The notes below the pieces were generated by a model. The model saw only the letters and a program-made list of their open reading frames with translations, searched no databases and was not told where the DNA came from. Shown in pieces: positions 6,849 through 15,777 of a stretch of DNA of 64,000 nucleotides. Source of the stretch: Butyricimonas synergistica DSM 23225 (GTDB lineage Bacteria > Bacteroidota > Bacteroidia > Bacteroidales > Marinifilaceae); NCBI RefSeq assembly GCF_000379665.1, contig NZ_KB903361.1, forward strand, positions 1 to 64,000, given 5' to 3'. Both the position numbers and the translations under genes were made by a program. The stretch's first letter is position 1, and each line of letters starts with the position of its first letter.

Positions 6849-8552
6849 TTATTGTTTTCTTCTATTCCAATAAACATTTTGTCTCATCAACTCATTGCTT
6901 TCAAAAGCCATACGCCCCACTTGTAAATAAAGCGCACCATCATCAATATCTTTGTCTGTCAAGTAACTAAATGCCTGGGGAAGTTCCTTCCGCACATAAT
7001 CACGACCGTTACGCACCACATCAAGATAACGATGATCCTCAAACATTAATTCTTTCTCTCGTTCCCGGAAGATGGCCAATCGCAAATCCTTATCCAACCC
7101 TTTTTCCACATCATCGGCACAAGGGTAATTAAATTGGGAGTTTCCATAAGCCCTCTCCCGAATACAATTCAAATCAGCAATTGCCCCAGAAGATCTAGCA
7201 TCTTGACGGGCACGCACTTCCGCACGAAGCAAATAAATATCTGCCAAACGCCAAACCACCTTATTTTGATCCCATGATCTAAATTGTATTCCAGACGTAG
7301 AATATTTATATTCTTCAAAATACGGGTAACGAATTTTTGACACGAATGCATGTTTAAGTTCATCTGCCCCGTAACGGGCATTTTCCACTATTGAATCACC
7401 CTCTTCCAACAAAACCGGTTTATCAACACTCGCATGAGCAGTTCCATCCCACTTTTTACAAATAATTTTGTCATCTACTTTTTGCGTGTAAACCGGGGTT
7501 GTCTTCAGTGTAGCTTTGTTATAAACGATATAGATAGAATCCGCAGTTACGCCCCAGAACCAAGCATCCCGTCTTTTATCTTCCGGACGAAACATTTTTC
7601 GAACGGTAGATTTATATATCTTAACCGAATAGTCCCACGAATCATCCACTGGCATATCCTCTCGTACAGGAAATTTCACGAAATCAGCCCCGACATACAC
7701 GTTGCCAGCACTATTCATTGTAGAAGTTTCCTTGGGAGTTCGATACATTTCGTAAATGCTTTCAGGATCATCTCGATGCATCACGTTTAGAGCCACTGCT
7801 TCCGGATCAGCTGCCAACGTATAGTATCCAGCTTTTCCATCAATAATCATCGTACAATATTTCTCAGCTTCCGCCCAATACTCCGGACGGTTCTCGATTT
7901 CAGCCCGCCAGGCATAGATGTGTGCCAATAATGCGGCAGCAGCCCCTTTACTCGCATATTGCTTCAGAGTACGTGCTTCTCCATTACCATCTTTCAATTC
8001 TGAAAATACCGGCAAATCCAACGCCTTCAACGCACATTCCGTAGTATATTCCAACACTTCAGGAATCGAACTCTTCCCTTTCGCTTCCGTGTCAGAGGTA
8101 CTTTTAATAATTGGACATTCCCCCCACCTTTGTGCTATTCTAAAATACACATACGCTTTGGCAAAATACGCCTGTAACAAATAGGGAACAGCATCCACCG
8201 TCTCCGGGAAACGATGAATATTGTCTATTATCACATTCGCATTCTTGATAATATCATACAAACCTTTCCAGTTCGTGGGATTATCATCTACTTCTAATTG
8301 ACGAGCATCATCCACCCATTGATCTTGAACCGTATCCACGATCCATCCCGCATAAGCAAACGTACTACCACATCCTACGGTTCTTATGTCATTCATAACG
8401 GTATTCAATAATGCTTCAGCATCTTTCACCGTGTTGAAATAACTTTTGAAAGTTATATCATTCTCCGGCTCCACAGTGATAAAATCAGAACATCCCGAGA
8501 ACATCAATGCCCCGGCGAACAAGAGTCCATTTATGATATGTTTTATATTCAT
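6849..8552 (-). CDS. SusD/RagB-like nutrient-binding outer-membrane lipoprotein
   Basis: 567 residues with a lipobox ending FSGC near residue 21. The N-terminal region has the DAEALLNTVMNDIR helix and the tetratricopeptide-like scaffold; TWNRRKQ-type residues (VYWNRRKQ) close the C-terminus, as in many RagB proteins. The late motif VWRLADIYLLRAEVRAR is a family hallmark. SusD proteins act as a lid over the partner SusC channel and bind glycan or peptide ligand. The gene begins 4 nt after the SusC stop. The substrate cannot be deduced; no glycoside hydrolase or peptidase gene is in this operon. Confidence 0.96.
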   Translation of the reverse strand: MNIKHIINGLLFAGALMFSGCSDFITVEPENDITFKSYFNTVKDAEALLNTVMNDIRTVGCGSTFAYAGWIVDTVQDQWVDDARQLEVDDNPTNWKGLYDIIKNANVIIDNIHRFPETVDAVPYLLQAYFAKAYVYFRIAQRWGECPIIKSTSDTEAKGKSSIPEVLEYTTECALKALDLPVFSELKDGNGEARTLKQYASKGAAAALLAHIYAWRAEIENRPEYWAEAEKYCTMIIDGKAGYYTLAADPEAVALNVMHRDDPESIYEMYRTPKETSTMNSAGNVYVGADFVKFPVREDMPVDDSWDYSVKIYKSTVRKMFRPEDKRRDAWFWGVTADSIYIVYNKATLKTTPVYTQKVDDKIICKKWDGTAHASVDKPVLLEEGDSIVENARYGADELKHAFVSKIRYPYFEEYKYSTSGIQFRSWDQNKVVWRLADIYLLRAEVRARQDARSSGAIADLNCIRERAYGNSQFNYPCADDVEKGLDKDLRLAIFREREKELMFEDHRYLDVVRNGRDYVRKELPQAFSYLTDKDIDDGALYLQVGRMAFESNELMRQNVYWNRRKQ

Positions 8553-8556
8553 GAAA

Positions 8557-11500
8557 TTATAATTTTAAAGTTATACCAAATGTCCATTTTCTCGGCAGTG
8601 GATAAGCTTGTCCCGTGTCTTGTCCCGTGTACACATCCACCACCTCGGGATTCAAGCCTGAATAATTACTCAAATAAAAAAGATTTTCCCCTGTCACGAA
8701 TAGGCGCGCTCCCGAAAACTTCCACCTACCCGTAAACCATTTCTTCGGGAAATCGTATCCCAACGTGATTTGTTTCAAACTAACATGATTCACTTTCTCT
8801 ATAGCCGAACGTACGTTAATGTTATATTCGGTTCCTAAGCGCGGGTAATTGGGGTTCTCACTTTGCCCATAAAAGCGAATGTCCCGATAATCCAAATACA
8901 ACGTTCCTCCCGACGAAAGCGTAGCTCTATTTTGATTGACGATATGGCGACCAAGCGTGTAATTGAATAAAATATTCAAATCCAAATTTTTCCAACGTAT
9001 TTCATTTACCCAACCTCCATATACCAAAGGCAGCGGGGAAGCCGCAGGATAGCGATCCTTTAATGCATAGTTAATATTTCCATCGCTATCCAGATCTCTC
9101 AATTTCTGCGTACCCACCAAACCGCTGACACCTTTATTGGTGGAGATTCCTCCCAAATACGTCTTTTCTCCCGTGGTTTTGTAATAGGTAGGCACCTCAT
9201 TCTCCGAGGTATAGTAACCATCATCATCATACACGTAGATTTGATACAATGATTGACCAATCACTAATTGTGCCTTATCCCGATTATCATACGATTTCTC
9301 GAAACGGTTCCAGTTTCGGGAAGCGTTCAACTTCGTCCGCCAAGTTACAGCGGTATTGCGCAAAGCCTCATAGGTCAATTCTAATTCGAGACCTTCATTA
9401 CTTACCTCCATTGCATTCTGTATGTACTCCAAATAACCATACATATCTCCCGGAGCCGGAACAGCATAAATCAAAGAAGATGAATATTTATAATAGTAAT
9501 CCAATTTCATTTGAACACGCGATTCTAACAGATCGATATCCAACCCCAAATCGTATTGTTTTGATTTCTCCCAGGTCAGATCGGGACTGATTCCATCGGC
9601 AGCAGCCATCCCGGCATTCCCATTGAAATTTACTCCATCTGCATTGGTCAATAAACCATAAGCTAAATACTCGTTACCGAAAATCTGACCAGAAGTTCCG
9701 TACGAGACACGCACCTTACCGCGATTCATCCAATGACCGATCCAATTCTTGATAAAAGATTCTTCCGCAAAATTCCACCCCACGGCAATAGAGGGAAAAT
9801 TCGCCCACTTATTATTCTCTCCAAAGGTAGAAGACCCATCACGACGAAACGTAAACTCTAAAAGATAACGATAATTGTAGTTATAGCCCAAACGACAAAA
9901 GAAACTTATTAAAGTTTTCTCTTTAAAAGAAGAATCATAATTACGTAACGAATGTACATTCGGGTTATTGGCATTTCCGTAATCTACGGTCTCCGGATTA
10001 CTTTTTGAATTATAATAATAAATATTATCCGTAGCCATACCCTTACCCCAACCACTAATGTCGAATGTTTGATTCTTCATTGCGTTGAATCCTAGTAAAA
10101 GGTCTAAATTATGACGTTCATTAAATGACTTTTTGTAATTCATCAACTCTTCCGTGCTCAAAGCCACTGAACGACTTATCATTCCGGAGGATTGATTCTC
10201 TCCCGTGAGCGAACTTAAATAACTTGGGGTAAACTGATTCATGTTACTTTGCGCATAATCCACGTTGGCATTTGCCGAGAAAGTCAATCCCTTAAGCGGT
10301 TCGTAACGAAGCGTAAGACCTGCCATCAAACGATAGTCATCAGACCGCGTCACCGTTCCGTTCATCATTTCCAACCATTTATCTCCCACAATCCCTTCTG
10401 CCGATTCTAACGTGGATTGCCCTCTCGGATTGACCGTCATACCTTCATAACGACCATTATGCATTCCATTTACATTCACACTTCTATCCATATAGGCCAA
10501 ATAAACTCGAGAATCCACTTGTAACTCCTCGATCGGCTTCACCGTCATGTTGGAAATCAAATTCACTCGAGAGTAATTACTATTCAACATGATACCCTTT
10601 TCTTTGTAAAATCCAGCTCCTACCATATACTGAAATTTCTGGTTTCCCCCGGAAGCCTGAATGTTTGCATTTAACACTTTTCCCGTACGGAAAGCATAAT
10701 TCCACCAATTTGTACAGTTATTATAAAAGGGATTTAAACTATCTTGTAAAGGTTTTTCAATATTTATGTAGTCCTCTCCAGATTTCCAGAATGCATCATA
10801 CGTTCCATATTTTTGGAAAGCATCTTCATCTGTATATGACGTGGGAATATAATAATTGTAATTATAAGTACCAGGAATTCGTTCAGAATATCTGCTAACC
10901 TGATTTCGTTTAAAAATTATAGCCATCCAACGCTCCATACGCCCTCCTGTTTGCACGGAAGTTTCCATCAAATCCGAAATAGTATAAGAAACATTAGCCG
11001 CAAAAGAAGAGGTTCCCTCTTTACCTTTTTTCGTGGTAATCAGTATCACTCCGTTGCCGGCTCGCGACCCGTAAATAGAAGCGGCTGCCGCATCTTTCAA
11101 TACCTCCACAGACTCGATCATACTCGGATCCAAATCAGCCAATGCATTCGATCCTGTCACGGGAGATACGAAGGAGAACATAGGCACCCCGTCCACCACG
11201 TACAACGGTTGACCATTATTCCCGGCAGCATCCGTTACTTTACCGTCTGCCAAATCAGTGAACAACGAGTTATATCCCCGAATAGCCACCATTGCCGCAC
11301 TCCCCGGAGCCCCGGACTGGTTCACGATGTTCACCCCAGCCAATCGTCCTTGCAACATACTCACGATACTAGCAGCCGGCAATTCCTTCATTTCCTCTGC
11401 TTTCACTGAAGATATGGCTGAAATCATTTCCCGCTTATTCTGTGTACCGTACGCACGTACCACGACCTCATCCAAATCCGAAACGTCTTCCTCCATAACG

Positions 11501-12099
11501 ATTCGGAGAGTATCTGTCTTTTCAGTAAATTCCACTTGTTCTTTCTTGAAACCGATAAAAGAAAATTCCAACGCTCCCTTCTGCAAAGGCAAGTCCATGA
11601 CAAACCATCCCTTAGCATTCGTAGACGTTCCCACTGCGACCCCCACAACCTTCACGGTTACTCCCGGCATGGGCTGCTTTGCCATATCATACACGAATCC
11701 TTTCACTCTCACCGACTTTTTCTCCGGCTCATTCCCCTTCATTGGCTTAATAATGACCACTCCATCCAAAATTTCATAACCATATCCATTACCCTTCAAC
11801 ACTTTATCCAGTATTTCCGGCAATGTGGCTTGTTTCATTTTCACCGATACCCGATCGGAAGCAGACACGCTTTTATCTAAATAAAAGAATTGCAATCCTG
11901 TCTGATCTTGCAGATAATCAATTACCTTCACGAGAAGTTCGTTATCGAAGGCGACATTCAATTTCTGCTCTTGCGAGAAAGCGGTTGCATTCACCGTCTG
12001 AACGCAACATAGTAAAATGAATAATTTCAATTTCATAATCAACAAAATTTTTCGCCATTTCCCCCGCGGGGAAAAGACATAGTCTTGCTTTTTTTTCAT
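8557..12099 (-). CDS. SusC/RagA TonB-dependent transporter with STN domain
   Basis: 1180 residues. After a signal sequence (LKLFILLCCVQTVNA) comes an STN/secretin domain at about 45-115 (LLVKVIDYLQDQTGLQFFYL). A carboxypeptidase-regulatory-like domain follows at about 130-215 (VKGFVYDMAKQPMPGVTVKV), then a TonB plug with GSRAGNGVILITTKKG, then a long beta-barrel ending in a terminal aromatic/Leu residue. The STN domain is the part that relays substrate occupancy to a FecR anti-sigma factor, and fecR lies directly upstream on the same strand. The ATG at 12099 is preceded by two stem-loops with identical loops (12129-12184), which may set expression relative to fecR. Confidence 0.96.
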   Translation of the reverse strand: MKKKQDYVFSPRGKWRKILLIMKLKLFILLCCVQTVNATAFSQEQKLNVAFDNELLVKVIDYLQDQTGLQFFYLDKSVSASDRVSVKMKQATLPEILDKVLKGNGYGYEILDGVVIIKPMKGNEPEKKSVRVKGFVYDMAKQPMPGVTVKVVGVAVGTSTNAKGWFVMDLPLQKGALEFSFIGFKKEQVEFTEKTDTLRIVMEEDVSDLDEVVVRAYGTQNKREMISAISSVKAEEMKELPAASIVSMLQGRLAGVNIVNQSGAPGSAAMVAIRGYNSLFTDLADGKVTDAAGNNGQPLYVVDGVPMFSFVSPVTGSNALADLDPSMIESVEVLKDAAAASIYGSRAGNGVILITTKKGKEGTSSFAANVSYTISDLMETSVQTGGRMERWMAIIFKRNQVSRYSERIPGTYNYNYYIPTSYTDEDAFQKYGTYDAFWKSGEDYINIEKPLQDSLNPFYNNCTNWWNYAFRTGKVLNANIQASGGNQKFQYMVGAGFYKEKGIMLNSNYSRVNLISNMTVKPIEELQVDSRVYLAYMDRSVNVNGMHNGRYEGMTVNPRGQSTLESAEGIVGDKWLEMMNGTVTRSDDYRLMAGLTLRYEPLKGLTFSANANVDYAQSNMNQFTPSYLSSLTGENQSSGMISRSVALSTEELMNYKKSFNERHNLDLLLGFNAMKNQTFDISGWGKGMATDNIYYYNSKSNPETVDYGNANNPNVHSLRNYDSSFKEKTLISFFCRLGYNYNYRYLLEFTFRRDGSSTFGENNKWANFPSIAVGWNFAEESFIKNWIGHWMNRGKVRVSYGTSGQIFGNEYLAYGLLTNADGVNFNGNAGMAAADGISPDLTWEKSKQYDLGLDIDLLESRVQMKLDYYYKYSSSLIYAVPAPGDMYGYLEYIQNAMEVSNEGLELELTYEALRNTAVTWRTKLNASRNWNRFEKSYDNRDKAQLVIGQSLYQIYVYDDDGYYTSENEVPTYYKTTGEKTYLGGISTNKGVSGLVGTQKLRDLDSDGNINYALKDRYPAASPLPLVYGGWVNEIRWKNLDLNILFNYTLGRHIVNQNRATLSSGGTLYLDYRDIRFYGQSENPNYPRLGTEYNINVRSAIEKVNHVSLKQITLGYDFPKKWFTGRWKFSGARLFVTGENLFYLSNYSGLNPEVVDVYTGQDTGQAYPLPRKWTFGITLKL

Positions 12100-12128
12100 A
12101 CCTTTGTTTAAATTTTAAATTCGACATT

Positions 12129-12184
12129 CATCTGTTAGCAGCAGATGGTTGACTACACGAGAGGAATTTAGCAGATTCCTCTTG
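12129..12184 (-). promoter_or_regulatory. twin stem-loops with identical 7-nt loops between fecR and susC
   Basis: Two perfect hairpins share the loop TTAGCAG on the + strand (CTGCTAA in the susC sense RNA) but have unrelated stems. One is CATCTG/CAGATG (12129-12147). The other is GAGGAAT/ATTCCTC (12161-12181), extendable by three further pairs including one G-U to 12158-12184. Neither is followed by a U-tract in the susC direction. Equal loops on different stems imply that the loop is recognised by a protein or RNA. Confidence 0.6.
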
Positions 12185-12189
12185 TTTTT

Positions 12190-13272
12190 TTATATACTTA
12201 TCACGACCAACCGGTCACGTATTGTAAATTTGACATCACTACTCTTTTCCAGTACCTCCAGTACGGTACGGAAATCACTATAGCGAGGCAGATTTCCCTT
12301 GAAGAGCATCTCTTTCGCCTCCGCGTTCTGGTAGAAGACCGTGATATTGTACCAACGGGCTAACTTGCCCATGATCTGTTCCAGCGTTTGCCCGTTAAAC
12401 ACGAACAATCCGTCTTTCCAGGCAATCTCTTTCCGCACATCCACTTCACGCACAACCGCTTCGCCGTCCGACACGTTCAAGCACACCTGCTCCCCCGGAC
12501 GCAATACCCGGTTCACACCCGTTTGCTTATCCTCCACGAGTACCCGTCCCCGGACAAGAGTGGCGTAATTCACACTTTCCCCCGCGTAGGCACAGACATT
12601 AAAAGCGGTTCCCAGCACCCGCACACTTTGTTCCCGGGTTTCCACGAAAAAAGGTTTCGCCGTATCTCTCGCCACATCGAAATACGCCTCGCCTTCCAGG
12701 TAAACCCGGCGTTCCTTCCCGGCAAACACCGCCGGGTATTTCAATCTTGACTCTGCGTTCAACCAGACATGGGTCCCGTCCTCCAGAATAACATCGTATT
12801 CCCCACCACGGGGAACGACCAGTTCGTTGTAAACGATCTTGTCTTCCCTGGTTTGTTGCCGAGATTCGTAAATTACCCCATCCCCCTCTTTCCGCACGGA
12901 CACCCCGGCTAGTTCCACGATATCACGCACGACCACGGTATCCAAAACGATCTCGCTTTTATCCGCCAGTATCAACCGGGCCTTGTTGCTCCCGGGGACG
13001 ATGGAATCCGCTTTCACAAGTGGCAGGATCTCGGCCGACGGAGTTTTACTCATCCACAAAGACCCGATTGCCAACGGGAATACAACCGCCGCACACGCCG
13101 CTATCCGCCGCCACGCCCGTAACCGCCTTTCCCGTTGCCGCAAAGGTTTCACGAGCCGATCGTACCCCTTCTTTTTATCCACCGCCTCCATCCGCTTCAA
13201 TACATGGATAGCCTCGTCCAATTTCGCTTGTTCCACTCCCGGAACCACAATATCATGTTCGTCTTTTTCCAT
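12190..13272 (-). CDS. FecR-family anti-sigma factor
   Basis: About 360 residues from the ATG at 13272; an alternative ATG at 13311 adds 13 residues. The cytoplasmic N-terminal part would bind the sigma factor. One membrane segment (IAACAAVVFPLAIGSLWM) lies near residue 80. The periplasmic FecR domain has VVPRGGEYDVILEDGTHVWL and YLEGEAYFDVA, and a DUF4974-type end has LEQIMGKLARWYNI. It should hold an ECF sigma factor inactive until the STN domain of SusC signals. The usual order sigma-fecR-susC on one strand is broken here: the sigma gene (14486-15058) is on the opposite strand beyond a nuclease gene. Confidence 0.93.
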   Translation of the reverse strand: MEKDEHDIVVPGVEQAKLDEAIHVLKRMEAVDKKKGYDRLVKPLRQRERRLRAWRRIAACAAVVFPLAIGSLWMSKTPSAEILPLVKADSIVPGSNKARLILADKSEIVLDTVVVRDIVELAGVSVRKEGDGVIYESRQQTREDKIVYNELVVPRGGEYDVILEDGTHVWLNAESRLKYPAVFAGKERRVYLEGEAYFDVARDTAKPFFVETREQSVRVLGTAFNVCAYAGESVNYATLVRGRVLVEDKQTGVNRVLRPGEQVCLNVSDGEAVVREVDVRKEIAWKDGLFVFNGQTLEQIMGKLARWYNITVFYQNAEAKEMLFKGNLPRYSDFRTVLEVLEKSSDVKFTIRDRLVVISI

Positions 13273-13330
13273 ATGTTTTTCATCTTTTACATGTATAAAA
13301 CAGTTCAACATGGAAATACACGTAATCTAA

Positions 13331-13366
13331 TTTGGGAAAAAAATTCAAAAATCTTTTATATCTTTG
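13331..13366 (+). promoter_or_regulatory. promoter of the DUF1016 nuclease gene
   Basis: TTTG (13331-13334) and TATCTTTG (13359-13366) match both promoter elements, although the 24-bp spacing is longer than usual. The start codon of the nuclease gene follows 29 nt after the -7 element, with GGGAG just before it. Confidence 0.55.
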
Positions 13367-13395
13367 TTTAGGTCCAGAAAACGTAAATTGGGAGT

Positions 13396-14427
13396 ATGAC
13401 AGATTTAACCACATCAAAACATTTCAGAGAAGAGGAGTATTATGAATTACTGCAACAAGCTGTAGCAGTAATCGAGTCTTCACGCTTACAGATAGCAAAA
13501 CAAATAAACACAATTACCATATCATCATATTGGGTGATTGGCAAATTGTTAGAGGAGCGTAAACTTGATAGCAAGTATGGCGATAGCGTTGTCAAACAAT
13601 TATCTGTAGATTTGAAATCAAAATTCCCGACAATGGGACTATCGACAAGAAATCTTTGGAACATGAAACGTTTCTATCTTCAATATTATCAGTGCGATAA
13701 AAAAGTGCAACAAGCTGTTGCACTTTTGCCGTGGGGTCATAATTTGCTTCTAATGAATTATGATTTATCAGAAGAATATGTCGTGTTCTATGCCAATGAA
13801 GTGTTTTCCAAAGGGTGGTCACGCGATATGTTACGCCATGCGTTGAAATCAAACTATCATCTTGCAATACAGACTGACGAGAAATCAAATAATTTCAGCA
13901 CGACATTACCTGCCAAACAAGCGGAATATGCCAATGAGGTATTTCGAAACAATTATAATTTAGGATTTATCGATGCGGTCGAGCCTTTAAAAGAGTTGGC
14001 ATTGGAACGCCGACTTATCAAGAAGATTACAACCTTTATTATGGAATTAGGTAACGGATTCAGTTTCATCGGCAATCAACATATATTGGAATACAATAAT
14101 AAGGAATACCGTGTGGATTTATTATTTTTTCATCGCCATCTTCGATCTATGGTAGCAATTGAATTAAAGATAGGAGAGTTTAAACCCGAGTATGTCGGCA
14201 AAATGAATTTCTATTTGTCATTATTGGATAAGTTAGAAAAAGCTCCTGATGAAAATCCTTCCATTGGCATTATCCTATGTGCAGAAAAAGACCATTTAGA
14301 TGTCGAGTTAGCTTTGCAAGATATTCACAAACCAATAGGAGTTGCCGAATACCAATACCTAATACCAAAGAACAAATTGCAAGTACTAGTTACTGATGAG
14401 ATTAAGAAATCAAGGAAAAAGAAATAA
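13396..14427 (+). CDS. PDDEXK nuclease-domain protein of the DUF1016/YhcG family
   Basis: 343 residues. The N-terminal DUF1016 region is recognisable by the helix IAKQINTITISSYWVIGKLL and LSTRNLWNMKRFYL, then LPWGHNLLLMNY. The C-terminal PDDEXK nuclease core has a GNGFSFIGNQHILE strand, VDLLFFHRHL with the acidic residue near 240, and AIELKIGEF near 253-258 with the E-x-K pair. Such genes are often found in accessory DNA and near restriction systems, and a nuclease role is likely. The gene is clearly richer in A/T than its neighbours, and it sits between an ECF sigma gene and its presumed anti-sigma partner, which suggests insertion by transfer. Confidence 0.9.
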   Translation: MTDLTTSKHFREEEYYELLQQAVAVIESSRLQIAKQINTITISSYWVIGKLLEERKLDSKYGDSVVKQLSVDLKSKFPTMGLSTRNLWNMKRFYLQYYQCDKKVQQAVALLPWGHNLLLMNYDLSEEYVVFYANEVFSKGWSRDMLRHALKSNYHLAIQTDEKSNNFSTTLPAKQAEYANEVFRNNYNLGFIDAVEPLKELALERRLIKKITTFIMELGNGFSFIGNQHILEYNNKEYRVDLLFFHRHLRSMVAIELKIGEFKPEYVGKMNFYLSLLDKLEKAPDENPSIGIILCAEKDHLDVELALQDIHKPIGVAEYQYLIPKNKLQVLVTDEIKKSRKKK

Positions 14428-14432
14428 TTCAT

Positions 14433-14464
14433 TTTGATCCTTCAAAAGATATATCCTATCTTTG
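14433..14464 (+). promoter_or_regulatory. promoter of the ECF sigma gene
   Basis: TTTG (14433-14436), 20 bp, TATCTTTG (14457-14464) match the consensus exactly. The start codon at 14486 follows 21 nt after the -7 element. The sigma gene is therefore expressed independently of the nuclease gene upstream and of fecR. Confidence 0.8.
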
Positions 14465-14485
14465 TCCGGACAACGTGGATATAAA

Positions 14486-15058
14486 ATGAAGCATCCAAAA
14501 CAACATACCCCTTCAATGCCATTCAGCCGGAATATTGATTTGTTTGAATCCTTATTCAACACGTACTATTCCGGATTGGTAGCTTATGCCGCCTATCTCA
14601 CGGGCGATACTACCGCAGCCGAGGACATCGTGTGTGATGTGTTTACCCACATGTGGGAAAAACAAGAGATGCTACGCATGGAAGGCATCAAAGCGTACTT
14701 GTTCACGTCCGTGCGCAACCGATCCCTCAATTATCTGGCACAATTGAAAGTACGCAATAACTACCAGGAAAACATTTTCCAAAACGGGGATATTACCGGA
14801 ATGCTCACGTGGGAATATTACGTGGAAGCCGAATTGCGGGAACACATAGAAAAAGCCATTCGCAAACTTGCTCCCCAATGCCAGAAAATTTTTATCATGA
14901 ACCGTTTTGACAATAAAAATGTGGCAGAGATTGCCGAAGAATTACAACTTTCTCCACGAACGGTAGAAAAACATATCGAAATCGCCCTCCGTAAACTCCG
15001 GGTTGAACTGGCAGATTACCTGACCATAGCGTGTCTGGCTTGGTTATTGCAGATGTAA
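14486..15058 (+). CDS. ECF RNA polymerase sigma factor of the FecI-like type
   Basis: 190 residues from the ATG at 14486; the reading frame extends upstream only into the promoter. Region 2 is seen as LFESLFNTYYSGLVAYAAYL with DTTAAEDIVCDVFTHMWE and the KAYLFTSVRNRSLNYL helix. Region 4 has LAPQCQKIFIMNRFDNKNVAEIA and LSPRTVEKHIEIALRKL. Members of this group in Bacteroidota activate SusCD operons under FecR control, and the SusC here carries the STN domain needed for that. Unlike the standard layout the gene points away from fecR. A hydrophobic tail (IACLAWLLQM) is usual for the group. Confidence 0.93.
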   Translation: MKHPKQHTPSMPFSRNIDLFESLFNTYYSGLVAYAAYLTGDTTAAEDIVCDVFTHMWEKQEMLRMEGIKAYLFTSVRNRSLNYLAQLKVRNNYQENIFQNGDITGMLTWEYYVEAELREHIEKAIRKLAPQCQKIFIMNRFDNKNVAEIAEELQLSPRTVEKHIEIALRKLRVELADYLTIACLAWLLQM

Positions 15059-15120
15059 TACATTGAACATCTCCTTGTACGAATTAAAAGTCCAATCAAT
15101 CTGTTCCTGATTCTTGTCTT
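15044..15120 (-). pseudogene. possible 3' remnant of a toxin gene
   Basis: On the reverse strand a protein-like stretch of about 23 codons (reading KNQEQIDWTFNSYKEMFNVL) ends at a TAA that overlaps the tail of the sigma gene. It is in a different frame from the truncated AbiEii-like ORF just upstream on that strand. It could be the C-terminal piece of that toxin after deletion and frameshift. This is a weak inference from amino-acid composition. Confidence 0.25.
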
Positions 15121-15135
15121 TTCCTTAAATTTTCT

Positions 15136-15327
15136 CTAAAAGACACGAACTTCAATTTTGGGTGACACGAAAAATGTACGCCACCTCATAAAATCCAGAT
15201 CTTCACTTTGCCGGGTTCCTATCTGCAAAGACAAAGCAGTTCCCCCTACAAGAATATAAGGCTTTATACACTCAAGCCTTGAAACCGATTCAAAAATTTC
15301 TCCAGTACGAGGGGCTAATCCTTTCAT
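15136..15327 (-). pseudogene. truncated AbiEii/nucleotidyltransferase toxin
   Basis: 63 residues. The segment PYILVGGTALSLQIGTRQSE followed by DLDF is the nucleotidyltransferase entry of the AbiEii/AbiGii toxin family (GG-x-A-L and D-x-D-type acidic pair). Intact members exceed 200 residues, whereas here the frame leaves the family pattern after about residue 48 and stops. Its start overlaps the stop of the antitoxin-like gene (ATGA), the coupling expected for a toxin-antitoxin pair. The toxin is almost certainly inactive. Confidence 0.7.
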
Positions 15328-15659
15328 TGTATCAATTTATTAAAGTGACGAGTTTCCATTGATTTAAGATAGACATCAGGTTTCTTTACCTTAAAATAAT
15401 ACCACGCTAAAAAACGGTTTAAAGTATAAAGATAATCTCCTTGCGGTACAAGACTCTCCAACCAAACTTTCTTTATCCTAGCGAAAGGATAAACTTGAAA
15501 TAATTGTTTAATATCGTCCAGATCAAGATGCAGCAAAGTCTTTTCGATTAAAATATTATCCGGAATATTTTTAATCGAGTCCTCATTGAATGACCAAAAA
15601 CAATGTTCGTGTTTCAATTTTTCCAACAAATCCTGCTTTATTGCATCTGCTACTGCCAT
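15324..15659 (-). CDS. antitoxin-like protein next to the AbiEii remnant (DUF6922 type)
   Basis: 111 residues, apparently complete. The pattern HEHCFWSFNEDSIKNIPDNI and DDIKQLFQVYPFARIKKVW near the middle resembles the small DUF6922-type proteins that precede nucleotidyltransferase toxins in Bacteroidota. The end (YLYTLNRFLAWYYFKVKKP) is typical of the set. With the toxin truncated it would be an orphan antitoxin that could still protect against related systems. The family name is assigned from pattern and context only. Confidence 0.6.
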   Translation of the reverse strand: MAVADAIKQDLLEKLKHEHCFWSFNEDSIKNIPDNILIEKTLLHLDLDDIKQLFQVYPFARIKKVWLESLVPQGDYLYTLNRFLAWYYFKVKKPDVYLKSMETRHFNKLIQ

Positions 15660-15777
15660 ATCAATAATTATTATAGATATACAAATTTAGCCAGATTCCG
15701 ATTCAGAAACAAATTCTTCAAAAGAAATTTACCCTCCATCACGTGCACTTCTACTATTTTACGCTGTTGTATCGTGG

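Noticed and set aside
12099-12106. TACCTTTG on the plus strand beside the susC start
   Set aside because: It points away from susC into the fecR end, with no gene or RNA downstream on that strand.
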